Part shown: positions 38,746-46,004 of the stretch, piece after piece
How the letters are laid out: every line of letters starts with the position of its first letter
Position numbering within the stretch: position 1 is the first letter of the stretch
DNA from: Verrucomicrobiia bacterium
Lineage (GTDB): Bacteria; Patescibacteriota; Saccharimonadia; Saccharimonadales; Saccharimonadaceae
Length of the DNA stretch: 64,000 nucleotides
NCBI GenBank assembly: GCA_035629335.1
Contig: DASPIB010000001.1
Location: 1 to 64,000 of the forward strand
Direction of reading: 5' to 3'
Notes under the pieces: generated by a model
What the model saw: only the letters and a program-made list of their open reading frames with translations
Databases searched by the model: none
What the model was told of the DNA's origin: nothing
Position numbers and translations under genes: made by a program

Positions 38746-39312
38746 ATGAAGCAGCTGTTCTACGTCCGGCATGGTGAAAGTGAAGACCTTGCCGCCAAAA
38801 TCCGCAGTCGAACAACGACTGAACTAACCACAAAAGGCTGGCGTCAAGCCACTGAAGCCGGAGAGCTTCTCAGGCGGCGTAGCGTGCAGCCCGATCTGAT
38901 TGTCTGCTCTGAGCTGATTCGTACTAGGCAGAGTGCCGAAGCAATTGCCGATGTACTTGGCTACAGCAAGGCCAAAATTCTGCCACAATCGCTCCTTAAT
39001 GAACGGTTGTGGGGAGAAGGTGAGGGCGTGCTAAACGAGGTAATTGGGCAGAAATGGGATAAAAACTTTGACATCGTACCCGGCGCCGAACCAACTGCGG
39101 CGCTGCAAATTCGGGCAGGTAAAGCGCTTGCATGGCTGCGTGAGCTAAAACCAGACTGTGTTCTGGTTGTTGGGCACGGTACAATCGGGCGGGCGATCGT
39201 CCGCGCCATTCAGGGTCGCCCTTACACTGATGAATTCAACAGCGAACGGGGCGAGTTTAAGAACGGTGAGATAGCGCAGCTGCTGCCCAACCTTGTATTG
39301 CCTCTAAGCTAA
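38746..39312 (+). CDS. histidine phosphatase family protein (188 aa)
   Basis: Phosphoglycerate-mutase-like fold: the RHGES motif at residues 8-12 holds the phosphorylated His, Arg follows in SELIRTRQSA, and the second catalytic His is in VVGHGTIGRA near residue 144. GAAGGGAAG precedes the ATG. The family includes phosphoglycerate mutases and broad phosphatases; at 188 aa it is closer to the phosphatase group. It is followed by a second, only distantly similar histidine phosphatase at 39380, separated by a terminator. Confidence 0.88.
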   Translation: MKQLFYVRHGESEDLAAKIRSRTTTELTTKGWRQATEAGELLRRRSVQPDLIVCSELIRTRQSAEAIADVLGYSKAKILPQSLLNERLWGEGEGVLNEVIGQKWDKNFDIVPGAEPTAALQIRAGKALAWLRELKPDCVLVVGHGTIGRAIVRAIQGRPYTDEFNSERGEFKNGEIAQLLPNLVLPLS

Positions 39313-39324
39313 TATAACTGCCGA

Positions 39325-39360
39325 GCGACAGGTACGCGGGTAGTGCCTGTCGCTTTAAAA
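39325..39360 (+). terminator. terminator between the two histidine phosphatases
   Basis: GCGACAGG (39325-39332) pairs with CCTGTCGC (39346-39353), then TTTAAAA. Confidence 0.8.
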
Positions 39361-39379
39361 CTCTGATATTATTTAAGTA

Positions 39380-40036
39380 ATGCAACCGACCCCAAAAACC
39401 ATCTACCTCGTTCGCCACGGCCAAAGCGTCGATAACGCTTCGCCAGTTTTTCAATCGCTTCAAACACCGTTAAGTGAAAAAGGCCGACAGCAGGCGCAGG
39501 TAGTCGCCGCTCGGCTCGAAAAAACACCCTTTGAGGCTCTTGTTTCGAGCCCCTTACGGCGCGCAATAGAAACCGCCGAATATATTGCCAAGGCCACGCA
39601 TACGGAAATTATCAGTTCAGATTTGTTTGTTGAACGAAAAAAACCAAGCGAAATAGAAGGCCAGCCCTGGACGAATCAACGGGCGAATAACACCTGGCAT
39701 GAGTGGGAAGCATCGCTGTACGAACCCGGCAAGCATGTCGGCGACGGCGAAAACTACGACGACATTGTTGCCCGGGTCGATGCGGCCTTGGCTTTTTTAT
39801 TGGCGCGCCCGGAAACGACTATCGCGGTGGTAACCCATGGCTATTTTCTGCGTGCAATGGTGGCTCGGGTAGCGCTAGCGAATGCCTTAACGCCCGAAAC
39901 AATGCGTCAATTTCAGCGTCACGCCCACATAGAGAACACGGCAATTACAGTATTGAAATACAAAGATGCTTTCGAAGAAGATTTTGCTTGGCGTCTTTGG
40001 ACGTTGAATGATTACGCGCATTTTGCCGAACAATAG
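39380..40036 (+). CDS. second histidine phosphatase family protein (218 aa)
   Basis: RHGQS at about residues 12-16, VSSPLRRAIETAE with the conserved Arg, and VVTHGYFLRAM with the second His. Larger than its neighbour, with an insertion (RANNTWHEWEASLYEPGK) before GDGENYDDIVARV. Substrate unknown. TATTAT (39367-39372) ends 7 nt before the ATG and no Shine-Dalgarno is visible, so a leaderless start is likely, in contrast to the ribosome-site-led neighbour. Confidence 0.88.
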   Translation: MQPTPKTIYLVRHGQSVDNASPVFQSLQTPLSEKGRQQAQVVAARLEKTPFEALVSSPLRRAIETAEYIAKATHTEIISSDLFVERKKPSEIEGQPWTNQRANNTWHEWEASLYEPGKHVGDGENYDDIVARVDAALAFLLARPETTIAVVTHGYFLRAMVARVALANALTPETMRQFQRHAHIENTAITVLKYKDAFEEDFAWRLWTLNDYAHFAEQ

Positions 40037-40105
40037 TAGTTAAATTCGCGTAGCGCTATGGTAAACTGGGACTTGTAATTGTCGTCAAAGCGAAGGAGTG
40101 CTCCG

Positions 40106-40474
40106 GTGACGCATAGCGATTTTGTTAAGATGTGCCGGCCCGGCGGTGTGCTGGTTGATGCTCCGGATAGTCGTGCGAAAGTGACACAGGTCGGTGGGCT
40201 GGAAGTTGGCGGCAACTACACGCTCTATATCTGTCGGCCAGTTCTCCCTACTGAAGATAATATGCTGAACTACCAGTCCGACGGAGAGTACGAGCACCTG
40301 CGTATTCTCTTTACCGTCGAAAAGTTGTGGAAAGACAAGAATCCGGCAGTCCTTATGAGCTTTGCCGATGGATCGGCGTTCTCTCTGCCTGCGTGGTGGC
40401 TTGGACTGGCGCCTTTTCCCAAGGGTCCCGCCGAGGGTAAGTACATGCACGAGACCTACGTGACCCTGGCGTAG
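40106..40474 (+). CDS. hypothetical protein, 122 aa, paralogue of 42638-42976
   Basis: GTG at 40106 is chosen because AAGGAG lies 7 nt upstream; the longer frame from 40079 lacks support. Soluble, beta-rich. The block LEVGGNYTLYICRPV...LFTVEKLW...LMSFADGSAFSLPAWWLGLAPF aligns by eye with LKPGQDYLLHYCELV...RYTFEGWM...LLREENGTPCPLQRWQLVLEPF at 42638. Both end in a short Tyr-rich strand (HETYVTLA; HFLYLTKV). An uncharacterised family; own promoter and terminator. Function unknown. Confidence 0.7.
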   Translation: MTHSDFVKMCRPGGVLVDAPDSRAKVTQVGGLEVGGNYTLYICRPVLPTEDNMLNYQSDGEYEHLRILFTVEKLWKDKNPAVLMSFADGSAFSLPAWWLGLAPFPKGPAEGKYMHETYVTLA

Positions 40475-40480
40475 CACCTA

Positions 40481-40519
40481 GCCCGACTAATCTTTTAGAT
40501 TAGCTCGGGCATTTTTATT
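40481..40519 (+). terminator. terminator after the 122-aa gene
   Basis: GCCCGA-CTAATCT pairs with AGATTAG-C-TCGGGC, one bulge, followed by ATTTTTATTTT. Confidence 0.85.
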
Positions 40520-40628
40520 TTGAGCCTGCCACAGCGTTCGCGCCAGGCTACTACAATACTATATACCTGATGTTCCCAAGCTATAACAGAGGTAGCATTT
40601 CGGGAAGCCAAAAGCTCTTGTGTCTTCG

Positions 40629-42440
40629 CTAAATTCTGCCAAAAAACTTTCGAACTGGTTTTGTCATGACTACTGCACTACCTGTGATTAATAAGCTGGC
40701 TAGCACAATAACAAGAGTGGTGCTTTGCCCAGTATTTGCTAGCTCTCCAGGAGGGGTGCTGCCGGGATCAAGAGGTGCTGGCTGTCCTGGAGGGGTATCG
40801 GGATCAAGAGGCGTTGGTGTCTCGGGCATAACCAGGGAACTGCTAAATTCTGAAGTATTCCCTAAAGTATCGGTTGCAGTGGCACTTACCACCCAGTCCG
40901 GTTGAACGGTGCTACTAAGTGTGAAGTGGAAGGTGGCGTTGCCACTAGCATCAGTCGTGACCGTGTCTGCCCCAACCCAGGTTTGTCCTGAGCCGTATCC
41001 GCTAGAGTGACCTGTCTCGCTCGCGTAAAAATCGAGTGTATAAGTCTCGTTTGGCATGCCTGCATAAGTACCGTCTACTACAAGCGACCCGTGAGCTAGC
41101 TTAGTAATTTCCGGGTAATTGATCAGGTTATTTGGACCAGTTCTTAAAGTCCCGGCTGGACCGTTATCTGTCACGTCATCATTGCTAAGATCAATGGCAA
41201 GGCCGCTATTGTCAAAGATACTGTTCTTTTGGATAGTTACCCTTGTTGGCATGAACGAGCCGGAATTCACGACTGCGACCCCAGGGCCTGCTGTTGTCCC
41301 TGCAATTGTATTGTTTTGGATAACCGAGGGTGTTTGAACAATATTTGGTGGATTGCCCGTACCATCAGTAGTTATACCTGAGCCCAAGACATAAATGCCG
41401 GCAATTGTACTATTCTTTATTTCATTATTTTCTATTGTCATACCGCTCGACCTATACAGGTACATGCCGTGCTTACTGCTATTGGCCAGTTTGTTATTAC
41501 GGATAATGACCCCCTTCACGCCACTAGTCGGGTGTGTATACGCTCCTGATACAGCGATATCAGCACCACTCACAACCGAACCGCCACTGTTTGGCCGAGA
41601 CTGAGTGCCGGTTGGGTCAAGACCGAAGTAGTTCCCTTCGATTATCCAACCATTCGTTTGGCCCGCTCCAAAGACTGGTATGTTTGTAGCCACGCCAAAG
41701 TTTGAATTGCTACCAATGACATTGCCTTCCCCTGGATTAGGGCCGCCGACACGAGTAGGGTAAGCAGCCGTAGCACTTGTACAAGGCGCTAACCCAGAGA
41801 CGTTGCCATTCGCACTGCCATCTGGAGCTATGCCAATAAAGTTAGACTGGAGCGTATAGCCACCAAGACACACAAAGCGTCCATTATAAGCAATCCTGAT
41901 CTGACTAAAGGCTGAATACCCTTTAGCCGCACCGCCGGTAATAGAAAGACCCTTCACCGTTGAGCCGACCCCAGCCGGATTAAAAATACCTGAATTTGCT
42001 ACTACCGGTAAATTGGCAGCATCTACTTGAACCTTAATAGTAAGTGGAAACTTACTACAATCACTGCCCGGTTGGCTACAACCATCAACTATGACCGCGT
42101 TAGAACCGTCCATGCCACTACCTAGGTGAGAGTTATCGGTAATAGAATAAGAAGTAAGCGGCGAAATAACATGAGGACCAGCACCAGGAATATTGAAGGT
42201 GATCGTATCAACACCGGCGTTAGCATTGGAGTCAATTAATGCTTGCCGGAGCGAGCCCGCACCAGCATCATTGGTGTTGGTTACCGTAAAGGTCGCGGCA
42301 TAGGCATCCTGAGAGCTACCTAGGGTTGCTATTGTGCCTGCTGCCACTGCCATGAGAGCGAGCAGTTTAAAAGGCGACCGAAGAAACTTCATTCGAAAGC
42401 GCGAGCTCTTAGTTTGCATTTTTTGATTTCTGTAACTCAT
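40629..42440 (-). CDS. second cell-wall-anchored beta-helix surface protein (603 aa)
   Basis: A basic N-terminus and signal peptide (to about residue 49, ending AYA-A). The mature start [20 protein letters not shown] and the following [13 protein letters not shown] and [10 protein letters not shown] segments match the 32574 protein closely. The middle is a shorter right-handed beta-helix (IIRNNKLANSSKHGMYLYRS; IENNEIKNSTIAGIYV). The C-terminus has LANTG (567-571), a hydrophobic helix and KPVRKFFGRI, a LAxTG-type sorting signal. Missing relative to the paralogue: several helix coils and the cadherin-like module. Likely an alternative adhesin. Confidence 0.88.
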   Translation of the reverse strand: MSYRNQKMQTKSSRFRMKFLRSPFKLLALMAVAAGTIATLGSSQDAYAATFTVTNTNDAGAGSLRQALIDSNANAGVDTITFNIPGAGPHVISPLTSYSITDNSHLGSGMDGSNAVIVDGCSQPGSDCSKFPLTIKVQVDAANLPVVANSGIFNPAGVGSTVKGLSITGGAAKGYSAFSQIRIAYNGRFVCLGGYTLQSNFIGIAPDGSANGNVSGLAPCTSATAAYPTRVGGPNPGEGNVIGSNSNFGVATNIPVFGAGQTNGWIIEGNYFGLDPTGTQSRPNSGGSVVSGADIAVSGAYTHPTSGVKGVIIRNNKLANSSKHGMYLYRSSGMTIENNEIKNSTIAGIYVLGSGITTDGTGNPPNIVQTPSVIQNNTIAGTTAGPGVAVVNSGSFMPTRVTIQKNSIFDNSGLAIDLSNDDVTDNGPAGTLRTGPNNLINYPEITKLAHGSLVVDGTYAGMPNETYTLDFYASETGHSSGYGSGQTWVGADTVTTDASGNATFHFTLSSTVQPDWVVSATATDTLGNTSEFSSSLVMPETPTPLDPDTPPGQPAPLDPGSTPPGELANTGQSTTLVIVLASLLITGSAVVMTKPVRKFFGRI

Positions 42441-42500
42441 TTTATCCCACCCTTTTACCCTATAAAATGATAATGCTTACTAAAATCTTAGCATAATTTG

Positions 42501-42524
42501 TTGTAAAACAAGGTACTTTTACAA
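42501..42524. promoter_or_regulatory. inverted repeat upstream of the second beta-helix gene
   Basis: TTGTAAAA-N8-TTTTACAA, arms perfect over 8 bp, 61-84 bp before the ATG. It resembles a repressor operator or a short hairpin; no matching copy was seen upstream of the paralogue. Confidence 0.4.
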
Positions 42525-42637
42525 CGAGTTCAGTCGATAACACCGCTATGGCGGCTCTTAATTTTCGAGCTGATCGGTGCAATAGCAATCGTATGATATA
42601 ATTGTAAAACTACAGCCCATCTACGAGAGAGCGTGAA

Positions 42638-42976
42638 ATGGCCGACACGCGTCAGGTAATTGGTCCGTGCATGGTGCCAGACTCGGATCTTCATAAGACT
42701 ACGTGCCAGAGTCCAAGCGGCACAATCAAACGCGCAGAGGACCTTAAGCCTGGCCAGGATTACTTACTACACTACTGCGAACTAGTCAGTGATACCTCTC
42801 AGCAGCGTCAGCATGTTAAAATTAGGTATACTTTTGAGGGGTGGATGCACAAAGGCCAGCTGGCTCTTTTGAGAGAAGAGAATGGCACGCCGTGCCCCCT
42901 CCAGCGTTGGCAGCTCGTCCTTGAGCCGTTCGATGATGGTGAGTGGGAACACTTTCTCTACCTGACGAAGGTGTAG
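42638..42976 (+). CDS. hypothetical protein, 112 aa, paralogue of 40106-40474
   Basis: GAGAGAG precedes the ATG and TATAAT (42597-42602) gives a leader of about 30 nt. The beta-rich core aligns with the 40106 protein (L-x-x-G-x-x-Y-x-L start, aromatic strand, C-terminal LEPF followed by an aromatic strand). Two Cys (GPCMVPD; TTCQSPSG) near the N-terminus are not shared. Uncharacterised family; monocistronic with a strong terminator. Confidence 0.7.
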   Translation: MADTRQVIGPCMVPDSDLHKTTCQSPSGTIKRAEDLKPGQDYLLHYCELVSDTSQQRQHVKIRYTFEGWMHKGQLALLREENGTPCPLQRWQLVLEPFDDGEWEHFLYLTKV

Positions 42977-42979
42977 TAT

Positions 42980-43020
42980 GTGCCCTGACTAATCGAGAGG
43001 TTGGTCAGGGCACTTTAATT
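42980..43020 (+). terminator. terminator after the 112-aa gene
   Basis: GTGCCCTGAC (42980-42989) pairs with GTCAGGGCAC (43003-43012), then TTTAATT. Confidence 0.85.
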
Positions 43021-43033
43021 ATAAAAAGTTAAA

Positions 43034-43061
43034 CCCCGACAAGTCGTCAAACTCATCGGGG
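43034..43061 (-). terminator. terminator after the 68-aa membrane gene
   Basis: CCCCGA/TCGGGG stem followed on the minus strand by TTTAACTTTTTAT. It abuts the previous plus-strand terminator, so the two convergent units are insulated. Confidence 0.65.
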
Positions 43062-43127
43062 TGGGAGCGTAAGCCGTGAAAGCGCGGGTGTTCAGTGCGT
43101 TTGCGCTAGTTTTTGGTCTAGCTCGGT

Positions 43128-43334
43128 TTACCCACGGTTTACCATATGGAAAGTGCGCAGTTTCTTGTACTGGTACATTCTAATCGGCCACCAGAGCGTC
43201 GGTAGTGGGGAAGAAATCGGGAAGAATCCACCGTCCCACATGCACCAGCTCCTTCCCCAGTACCGGATAACACCAAGGACGTAGATGGGCGGAAAGAAGC
43301 CCAGAAGCACAATCCATGGATGCCTGTCAGTCAT
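43128..43334 (-). CDS. small Trp-rich membrane protein, 68 aa
   Basis: A purine-rich GAAGGCGAGG lies just before the ATG at 43334. One or two hydrophobic segments (WIVLLGFFPPIYVLGVI; LPTLWWPI) with six Trp and a basic C-terminus (YQYKKLRTFHMVNRG). No family recognised; small proteins of this kind are often membrane stress or assembly factors, but nothing here proves that. The paired terminator supports it as a real gene. Confidence 0.5.
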   Translation of the reverse strand: MTDRHPWIVLLGFFPPIYVLGVIRYWGRSWCMWDGGFFPISSPLPTLWWPIRMYQYKKLRTFHMVNRG

Positions 43335-43463
43335 GGACCTCGCCTTCCGGATAAAGTGGCGGTGTTTACTAAAGCATTATATAATTATTATTTAAGTATA
43401 ACAAGTACCTAGTAGAAGCGTGGGTTTTAGCTGAAGCAACAATAAAACTTAGCTCAGCGCGAA

Positions 43464-43561
43464 CTAGCTGGACGATGTGCTTTATCTATATGCAACTTCC
43501 GTCATACGTCCAGGAGCTACTAACCAGATAAAGACACGGTAAAGCACCTCGCATCAGCTAG
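43464..43561. other. long imperfect inverted repeat in a gene-free stretch
   Basis: Arms 43464-43484 and 43540-43561 share CTAGCTG...TGCTTTA with CAGCTAG...TAAAGCA and differ by two or three positions; AGATAAAG (43527-43534) offers an alternative partner. No ORF overlaps. Could be a small RNA, a terminator-like structure or a remnant of a mobile element; no target-site duplication was recognised. Confidence 0.35.
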
Positions 43562-43578
43562 AGAAATAAGCCAATCTC

Positions 43579-43835
43579 TCAAGAATTACCGCTATATACA
43601 TACACAAAAACACCTCCCAGAATCAGCGCGCCTAGGATAGTAAGCGTTCCATAAATAATTGTTCGTTTCAGGCTGGTGACCTTGCGATGCAGAATATAAT
43701 TGCCTAGCCCGTGAGGGGCGTACTACGCGAAGTGAGGCTCTGTATTATCTCTGTTGCAACTGCCCCAATTACGAATAAGCTAAGGTAGGCAAGGCTACGG
43801 TTAGCGAGCGAGGAGAAAGGGCTATACTCTTTCAT
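43579..43835 (-). pseudogene. small two-helix membrane protein gene with a single-base frameshift
   Basis: From ATG 43835 the frame reads MKEYSPFSSLANRSLAYLSL, a first membrane segment (LFVIGAVATEII) and ...STPLTG, then stops. The next frame continues GLGNYILHRKVTSLKRTII and a second segment (TLTILGALILGGVFVYVY) to TGA at 43579. The span of 257 nt is one short of 86 codons. Adding one G to the run at 43708-43710 (C on the plus strand) gives a seamless 85-aa two-helix protein. No family recognised. Either decay or a homopolymer undercall. Confidence 0.65.
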
Positions 43836-43949
43836 AAATTACGGTTATTGTAGCATGCCAATGCGCGGCTTTAACCAAGGCAATAGAATGGTACAATAAA
43901 AAGAATACAAGCCAAAACACTTACCTTGTGACTGGAGGACGACCAACCC

Positions 43950-44861
43950 ATGGCGCAGCATAAAGTGCACTTTTTCAGGATTGCGGCCCACGACCATAAT
44001 TTTGCCGCCCGACCGCATATTTTTGAGGAAGTCTGTCAAGAAATTTTTGAACTACCAGTAGAAGACAAAAGCTTGGAAATTTCTAATGAAGATTCGTATC
44101 GCCTGAACTACTTCCAGAAAGTCAGCGACCATTACGAGGGCAAAGTAGTGCGCTACCGGACCAACCACATGATCACCGGCTCGCTCAGCGACGATCAACT
44201 CAGCGATTTCACGCTTGCTAATGGCCAAAAATTTACCGAAGTCACCCACTTTATTTACACGCCCGAAACCCGAATTTTATCGTTTGAATACAACCATCGT
44301 GGGCCGCGCTATGCCCAATTTATGCGCTACCTTAACACCGTTCAGCAGCGCTACAAAACCGATGGCTACCAGTTCGAGGCCGAGGTGTTATTGCACCCAA
44401 ATGTTGTCCAAAAGCTCAGTGAAGCCAGGCGTATTAAAAGCCTGACGTTAGGGCTGCCGGTATCTAAGATTCCCAATAAATTCGAAAAGAATAATCTGCT
44501 GGCCGGACTCGCGGCTGGCGCCCAACTTGGCAACCCCGGCCAAATAGAGTTGCGGCTCATTGGTGCCCGAAAACGTGGCGATACCACGCCGCTCATTAGC
44601 GCTGAAGGGTTGATGAACGCTATTGAATCTGGGCAAGTAGATTTAGGGCTGTTCGGCAAGGCAAATGTAGAAATTGTCACCGATTTTGCGGCTGAAACGG
44701 TTAACCTGCTTGAAAACAAGCTCGAAGCCTTCAAAGATTGGAACGTCCCTATTACTAGCCAAAATGCCCACCGCTGGTTCGCCGATATCAAAGAGCTGTA
44801 CCAGCGCAATAAATCGCAACTACTTATCGCTATGGGAAGGCTCGAAAATGAACAATCTTAG
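43950..44861 (+). CDS. uncharacterised soluble protein, first gene of a RexA/RexB-shaped pair
   Basis: 303 aa, no membrane segment, led by CTGGAGGAC. The opening HKVHFFRIAAHDHNFAARPHIFEEVCQEI, the strand SEARRIKSLTLGLPVS and the segment SAEGLMNAIESGQVDLGLFG suggest an N-terminal alpha/beta domain and a C-terminal domain of about 130 aa ending in a helical region (LYQRNKSQLLIAMG). It overlaps by 14 nt the start of a 143-aa four-helix membrane protein. This size and order (about 280-300 aa soluble, then 144 aa four-helix membrane) matches lambda RexA-RexB, an anti-phage pair, but I see no diagnostic sequence motif. It could equally be an unrelated defence or stress module. Confidence 0.6.
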   Translation: MAQHKVHFFRIAAHDHNFAARPHIFEEVCQEIFELPVEDKSLEISNEDSYRLNYFQKVSDHYEGKVVRYRTNHMITGSLSDDQLSDFTLANGQKFTEVTHFIYTPETRILSFEYNHRGPRYAQFMRYLNTVQQRYKTDGYQFEAEVLLHPNVVQKLSEARRIKSLTLGLPVSKIPNKFEKNNLLAGLAAGAQLGNPGQIELRLIGARKRGDTTPLISAEGLMNAIESGQVDLGLFGKANVEIVTDFAAETVNLLENKLEAFKDWNVPITSQNAHRWFADIKELYQRNKSQLLIAMGRLENEQS

Positions 44862-45279
44862 GCAAAAAAGTTGGTACTACGCCGTACTTATTACGTTAGA
44901 AGGAGCGGTGGTCAGTGTGGTGGCGCTGGTGGGCAATGGGTTACTAAATCAGCCGGGTGTGCTGAGGGATTTTTCGGTCAATCCAGTTGGTTTTTTCGCG
45001 GTAGGTGGCGCAGCGGTGGCACTGCTGACTATCTTTTTATTCGACAAACTTTCCCGAATGCAAAACCACCGGATTGCGTTTTTGCTGCATAGTCCATTTT
45101 TATGGCAACTGATTGTTTTTATACTCTGCGCACTTATAGTTATAAGTGTAGTTACCGCACTGCGTTCGGTGTCGCAATCCGAGCTGCTAGCGGCGCTCGA
45201 TATTGGGCTGAACGTTACCTACGCCGTCTTTAGTTTGTATGTTTTATATAGAGTTTTGGCAACGTTATTTAGAAAGTAA
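44848..45279 (+). CDS. four-helix membrane protein, second gene of the RexA/RexB-shaped pair
   Basis: 143 aa from ATG 44848, supported by GGGAAGG 7 nt upstream; longer frames upstream lie inside the partner gene. Four predicted membrane helices (around YYAVLITLEGAVVSVVALVG; FFAVGGAAVALLTIFLF; LWQLIVFILCALIVISVV; GLNVTYAVFSLYVLYRVL) separated by short polar loops. The 14-nt overlap with the upstream soluble gene implies coupled, matched expression. RexB of lambda has the same length and helix number and acts as an ion channel; equivalence here is inference. Confidence 0.65.
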   Translation: MNNLRQKSWYYAVLITLEGAVVSVVALVGNGLLNQPGVLRDFSVNPVGFFAVGGAAVALLTIFLFDKLSRMQNHRIAFLLHSPFLWQLIVFILCALIVISVVTALRSVSQSELLAALDIGLNVTYAVFSLYVLYRVLATLFRK

Positions 45280-45340
45280 TATGATATACGCTAGAGATTC
45301 TTGGAAGAAGTTATTGGAAAGTAACAAAATAATTTCTATT

Positions 45341-45377
45341 AGTAAAAGTGTGAGGGTGGCCGCCGTCGCGACCACCC
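45341..45377 (-). terminator. terminator after the 165-aa orphan gene
   Basis: GGGTGG (45354-45359) pairs with CCACCC (45372-45377), extended by a GC-rich inner stem, then TCACACTTTTAC on the minus strand. Confidence 0.7.
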
Positions 45378-45385
45378 CAGTGGGC

Positions 45386-45883
45386 TTAGTCGAAGATTTC
45401 GTCGAACGCCTTTCTAACTAGCCCCGCAAGCTTAGCCAGCTTCGGCTTTGGCAGCTTTATAGCCGAAAGGCTAATCGACTGATGGCTAGATGTGCGCGGC
45501 CCGTTTGGCAGGCCAAGCTCACCCGCAGTAAATTTCTCTCCGAAGTGGTCTTCGACGCTGCTGATCAAGCTACCGGTGAAGCGCAGCAGGGCCTGATCGG
45601 GAGTCAGTTGCTCGCCACTGGGCCAAGCCGTGCGAAGCTGAAGTGCAAGATCGGTGCGATTAATGCTGCAACTGTCAATTACCTGCCATCGGAACAGATC
45701 ACTGAGGATTTTACACAAGTTCTGTAGGTCAGTGTTGGTTTCGTCCCTCCGGCGCAACTTATCGAGTTCAGTGTTAAAGTTGGCAGAAGATCCCTGAAAG
45801 CGTTCAGTGCCGATGTCGAGTGTAGTGAGCTGCATCTCGACCCTATAATCGGAAAGCCGAGTGCCATCTTTCTTAAAGTCCAT
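45386..45883 (-). CDS. hypothetical protein, 165 aa, paralogue of 37057-37527
   Basis: GTGAGG precedes the ATG at 45883, and a near-consensus promoter lies at 45916-45944. The block SSANFNTELDKLRRRDETN...LCKILSDLFRWQVIDSCSIN...ALLRFTGSLISSVEDHF aligns by eye with the 37057 protein. The C-terminus is Lys/Pro-rich and ends in an amphipathic helix (LVRKAFDEIFD), in the same place as the WKWLEAVLKAL helix of the paralogue. A predicted cytoplasmic alpha/beta protein of unknown function, its own unit with a terminator. Confidence 0.7.
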   Translation of the reverse strand: MDFKKDGTRLSDYRVEMQLTTLDIGTERFQGSSANFNTELDKLRRRDETNTDLQNLCKILSDLFRWQVIDSCSINRTDLALQLRTAWPSGEQLTPDQALLRFTGSLISSVEDHFGEKFTAGELGLPNGPRTSSHQSISLSAIKLPKPKLAKLAGLVRKAFDEIFD

Positions 45884-45915
45884 ATCGCCTCACTCTCTGT
45901 AGGGATATCCGTAAA

Positions 45916-45944
45916 ATCATACGGATTATTTAACCCCGTGTCAA
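45916..45944 (-). promoter_or_regulatory. sigma70 promoter of the 165-aa gene
   Basis: Minus strand TTGACA (45944-45939), 17-bp spacer, TATGAT (45921-45916). Confidence 0.8.
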
Positions 45945-46004
45945 TAGAGGCTGGTCGGCCGTGTCATTTAAGAGTATTATGAAAGTGAACAACAGGGGAA
46001 TAGT

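Noticed and set aside
43845-44039. 64-aa minus-strand ORF
   Set aside because: Mostly antisense to the start of the 43950 gene, with no signals of its own.
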